64,000 nucleotides of DNA. Origin: Pandoraea captiosa. Lineage in GTDB: Bacteria; Pseudomonadota; Gammaproteobacteria; Burkholderiales; Burkholderiaceae. Both the position numbers and the translations under genes were made by a program. The notes under the pieces were generated by a model, which was not told where the DNA came from, ran no database searches, and saw only the letters and a program-made list of their open reading frames with translations. Below, piece after piece: positions 62,975 through 64,000 of the stretch (position 1 is its first letter; the number at the start of each line of letters is the position of its first letter). The stretch is taken from positions 52,570 through 116,569 of the forward strand of contig NZ_CABPSQ010000015.1 of assembly GCF_902459775.1 (NCBI RefSeq). The letters are read 5' to 3'.

Positions 62975-63655
62975 ATGAACGCGCTACCGGACTGCGACAT
63001 CGCGACCGTCTACGTCGTCGACCATGACGCGGCGGAGAACGACAGGGTTTGCGCATTGCTGGCGGGGGCGGGATGGCGTGCGCAGGGGTTTGCACAGGCA
63101 ACGTCGTTTCTTGCCGCTGAGCGCAGTGCCGGACCGGGGTGTCTGGTGCTGGACGCGGACCTCGGCGCCCCCGGCGCCGGCCTGACCCTTCAGGACACGC
63201 TGCTGGCCATGCTGGACCCGATCCCGGTTGTGCTGATCTCGGGCCGGGCGGATGTCGCCGCGAGCGTGCGTGCCATGAAGGCGGGCGCGGTCGATTTTCT
63301 GGCCAAGCCGTTTTCCGACGAGATACTGCGCTACGCCGTGGGCGCCGCCCTATCGCTCGACCGTCAACGGCTGAGACGCGAGCGTGCCAGCACCGATGTG
63401 ATCGAGCGCGCGCAGCGTCTGTCGCAGCGCGAGCGAGAGGTTATGGCCCTTGTGGCGGCCGGTCGTATGAACAAACACATTGCCGACGAACTCGGCATCA
63501 GCGAAGTCACCGTCAAGATTCACCGGGGCAACGCGATGCGCAAGATGGAAGCGCGCTCGTTTGCGGAGCTCGTCATCATGGCGCACAAGCTCGGCATGAC
63601 GTCACCGGCGCTTTACCACGGCGGTATCGGGCGGCATCGTCGCGAGACCGCGTGA
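62975..63655 (+). CDS. FixJ/NarL-type response regulator
   Basis: A 226-residue two-component regulator: receiver domain at 10-125 with phospho-acceptor Asp in LVLDADL (about residue 60), conserved Ser in LISGRAD and Lys in FLAKPFSDE; LuxR-type helix-turn-helix at about 155-215 (LSQREREVMALVAAGRMNKHIADELG). It matches the FixJ/TodT group. No histidine kinase is in the window, so its partner lies elsewhere or to the right. Confidence 0.9.
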   Translation: MNALPDCDIATVYVVDHDAAENDRVCALLAGAGWRAQGFAQATSFLAAERSAGPGCLVLDADLGAPGAGLTLQDTLLAMLDPIPVVLISGRADVAASVRAMKAGAVDFLAKPFSDEILRYAVGAALSLDRQRLRRERASTDVIERAQRLSQREREVMALVAAGRMNKHIADELGISEVTVKIHRGNAMRKMEARSFAELVIMAHKLGMTSPALYHGGIGRHRRETA

Positions 63656-63856
63656 ATGCTTGCCGACGGCGCGCCCGCGCTGTCTTCGTTGTCCGCCATG
63701 TCCGATGCGCCATCGATTGCCGGTGGCGCATCGTCGTTTCAGCGGCCCGGACGCACGATCGGCGCCGGTGGTGGTGCTGCATCCGGCCGCGGCGGCGTGG
63801 CCGCGTTACCGAAGTGGTTTCCCCATGCGCTGAGGGGGCCGATGCCGCGAGCGTAA
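63656..63856 (+). CDS. possible 66-residue protein after the response regulator
   Basis: An ATG directly after the regulator's stop opens a 66-codon frame (Ser/Gly/Ala-rich, then ALPKWFPHALRGPMPRA). No ribosome site of its own except coupling, no recognised domain, and composition could be chance. I give it only low support. Confidence 0.2.
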   Translation: MLADGAPALSSLSAMSDAPSIAGGASSFQRPGRTIGAGGGAASGRGGVAALPKWFPHALRGPMPRA

Positions 63857-63948
63857 TCCGTCTATATATAGCAGGCCCTGTCCGTGCTCAAGCGCGAGGC
63901 TCGCTGACAAACAAAGTGCCCCCACGTCAAAATAGTTTCACAAAGGGC

Positions 63949-63977
63949 TTGCGCGATTGGTCGAAGGTCATTAATAT
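63949..63977 (+). promoter_or_regulatory. possible promoter at the right edge
   Basis: TTGCGC, a 17-bp spacer and TAATAT in the AT-richer last 150 bp of the window, pointing right toward a gene outside the window. The region 63857-64000 holds no gene. Confidence 0.3.
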
Positions 63978-64000
63978 CTCGTCTCTCGCAACGACAGCGA

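Overview
The window is high-GC chromosomal DNA with the gene content of a beta-proteobacterium of the Burkholderiaceae. The order bfd / murI / bfr / class I fumarase / yqhA-like / acs, with many amino-acid and organic-acid catabolic clusters, fits Pandoraea or a close relative; the genus is inference from gene content, not from a search.

Layout. 1-10.9 kb is mostly housekeeping: Bfd and bacterioferritin (iron storage and release), glutamate racemase, fumarase, a UPF0114 membrane protein, an EamA exporter, acetyl-CoA synthetase, and a two-gene sodium:solute symporter (DUF4212 small subunit plus large subunit). 11.0-13.1 kb is a scar: tRNA-Ser(GGA), AT-richer DNA, an orphan secreted protein, the C-terminal remnant of a tyrosine integrase joined in frame to a calcium-binding-repeat fragment, then unreadable sequence. 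A Gly-rich autotransporter follows (13.1-16.6 kb).

16.6-26.0 kb holds a gamma-glutamyltransferase-family enzyme and a branched-chain-type ABC transporter whose second permease and both ATPases are fused in one 894-residue protein, divergent from an allantoinase-like polysaccharide deacetylase, a GntR/FCD regulator and a flavin reductase. 26.4-33.2 kb is a polar amino-acid ABC transporter followed by an M20 amidohydrolase, a DUF1989 (urea-carboxylase-associated) protein, an XRE-cupin regulator and a ureohydrolase, which together look like a pathway for a guanidino or ureido compound. 33.5-37.9 kb is MFS transporter / family III CoA-transferase / citryl-CoA-lyase-like protein / IclR, probably transport, CoA activation and C-C cleavage of an organic acid.

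38.3-48.4 kb has an unrecognised small protein, then two semialdehyde dehydrogenases, two class III aminotransferases, an Lrp regulator, a DoeB-like deacylase, a 2-hydroxyacid dehydrogenase and a DUF1185 protein whose end appears frameshifted. It resembles the ectoine-degradation (doe) set without DoeA. 48.7-59.4 kb is a single-direction cluster: GAF/PucR-type activator, flavin reductase fusion, aldehyde dehydrogenase, luciferase-like monooxygenase, alpha/beta hydrolase, NIPSNAP protein, a quaternary-amine ABC transporter (ProV/W/X type) and a carboxymuconolactone-decarboxylase-family protein. This is a plausible uncharacterised oxygenase pathway for an imported quaternary amine. The end holds a second unrecognised small protein, an XapX protein with a YtcJ-type amidohydrolase carrying a Cys/His-rich tail, and an orphan FixJ-type response regulator.

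Two features recur: translationally coupled ATGA overlaps, and short imperfect tandem repeats (9-14 bp units) in gaps or at gene ends.
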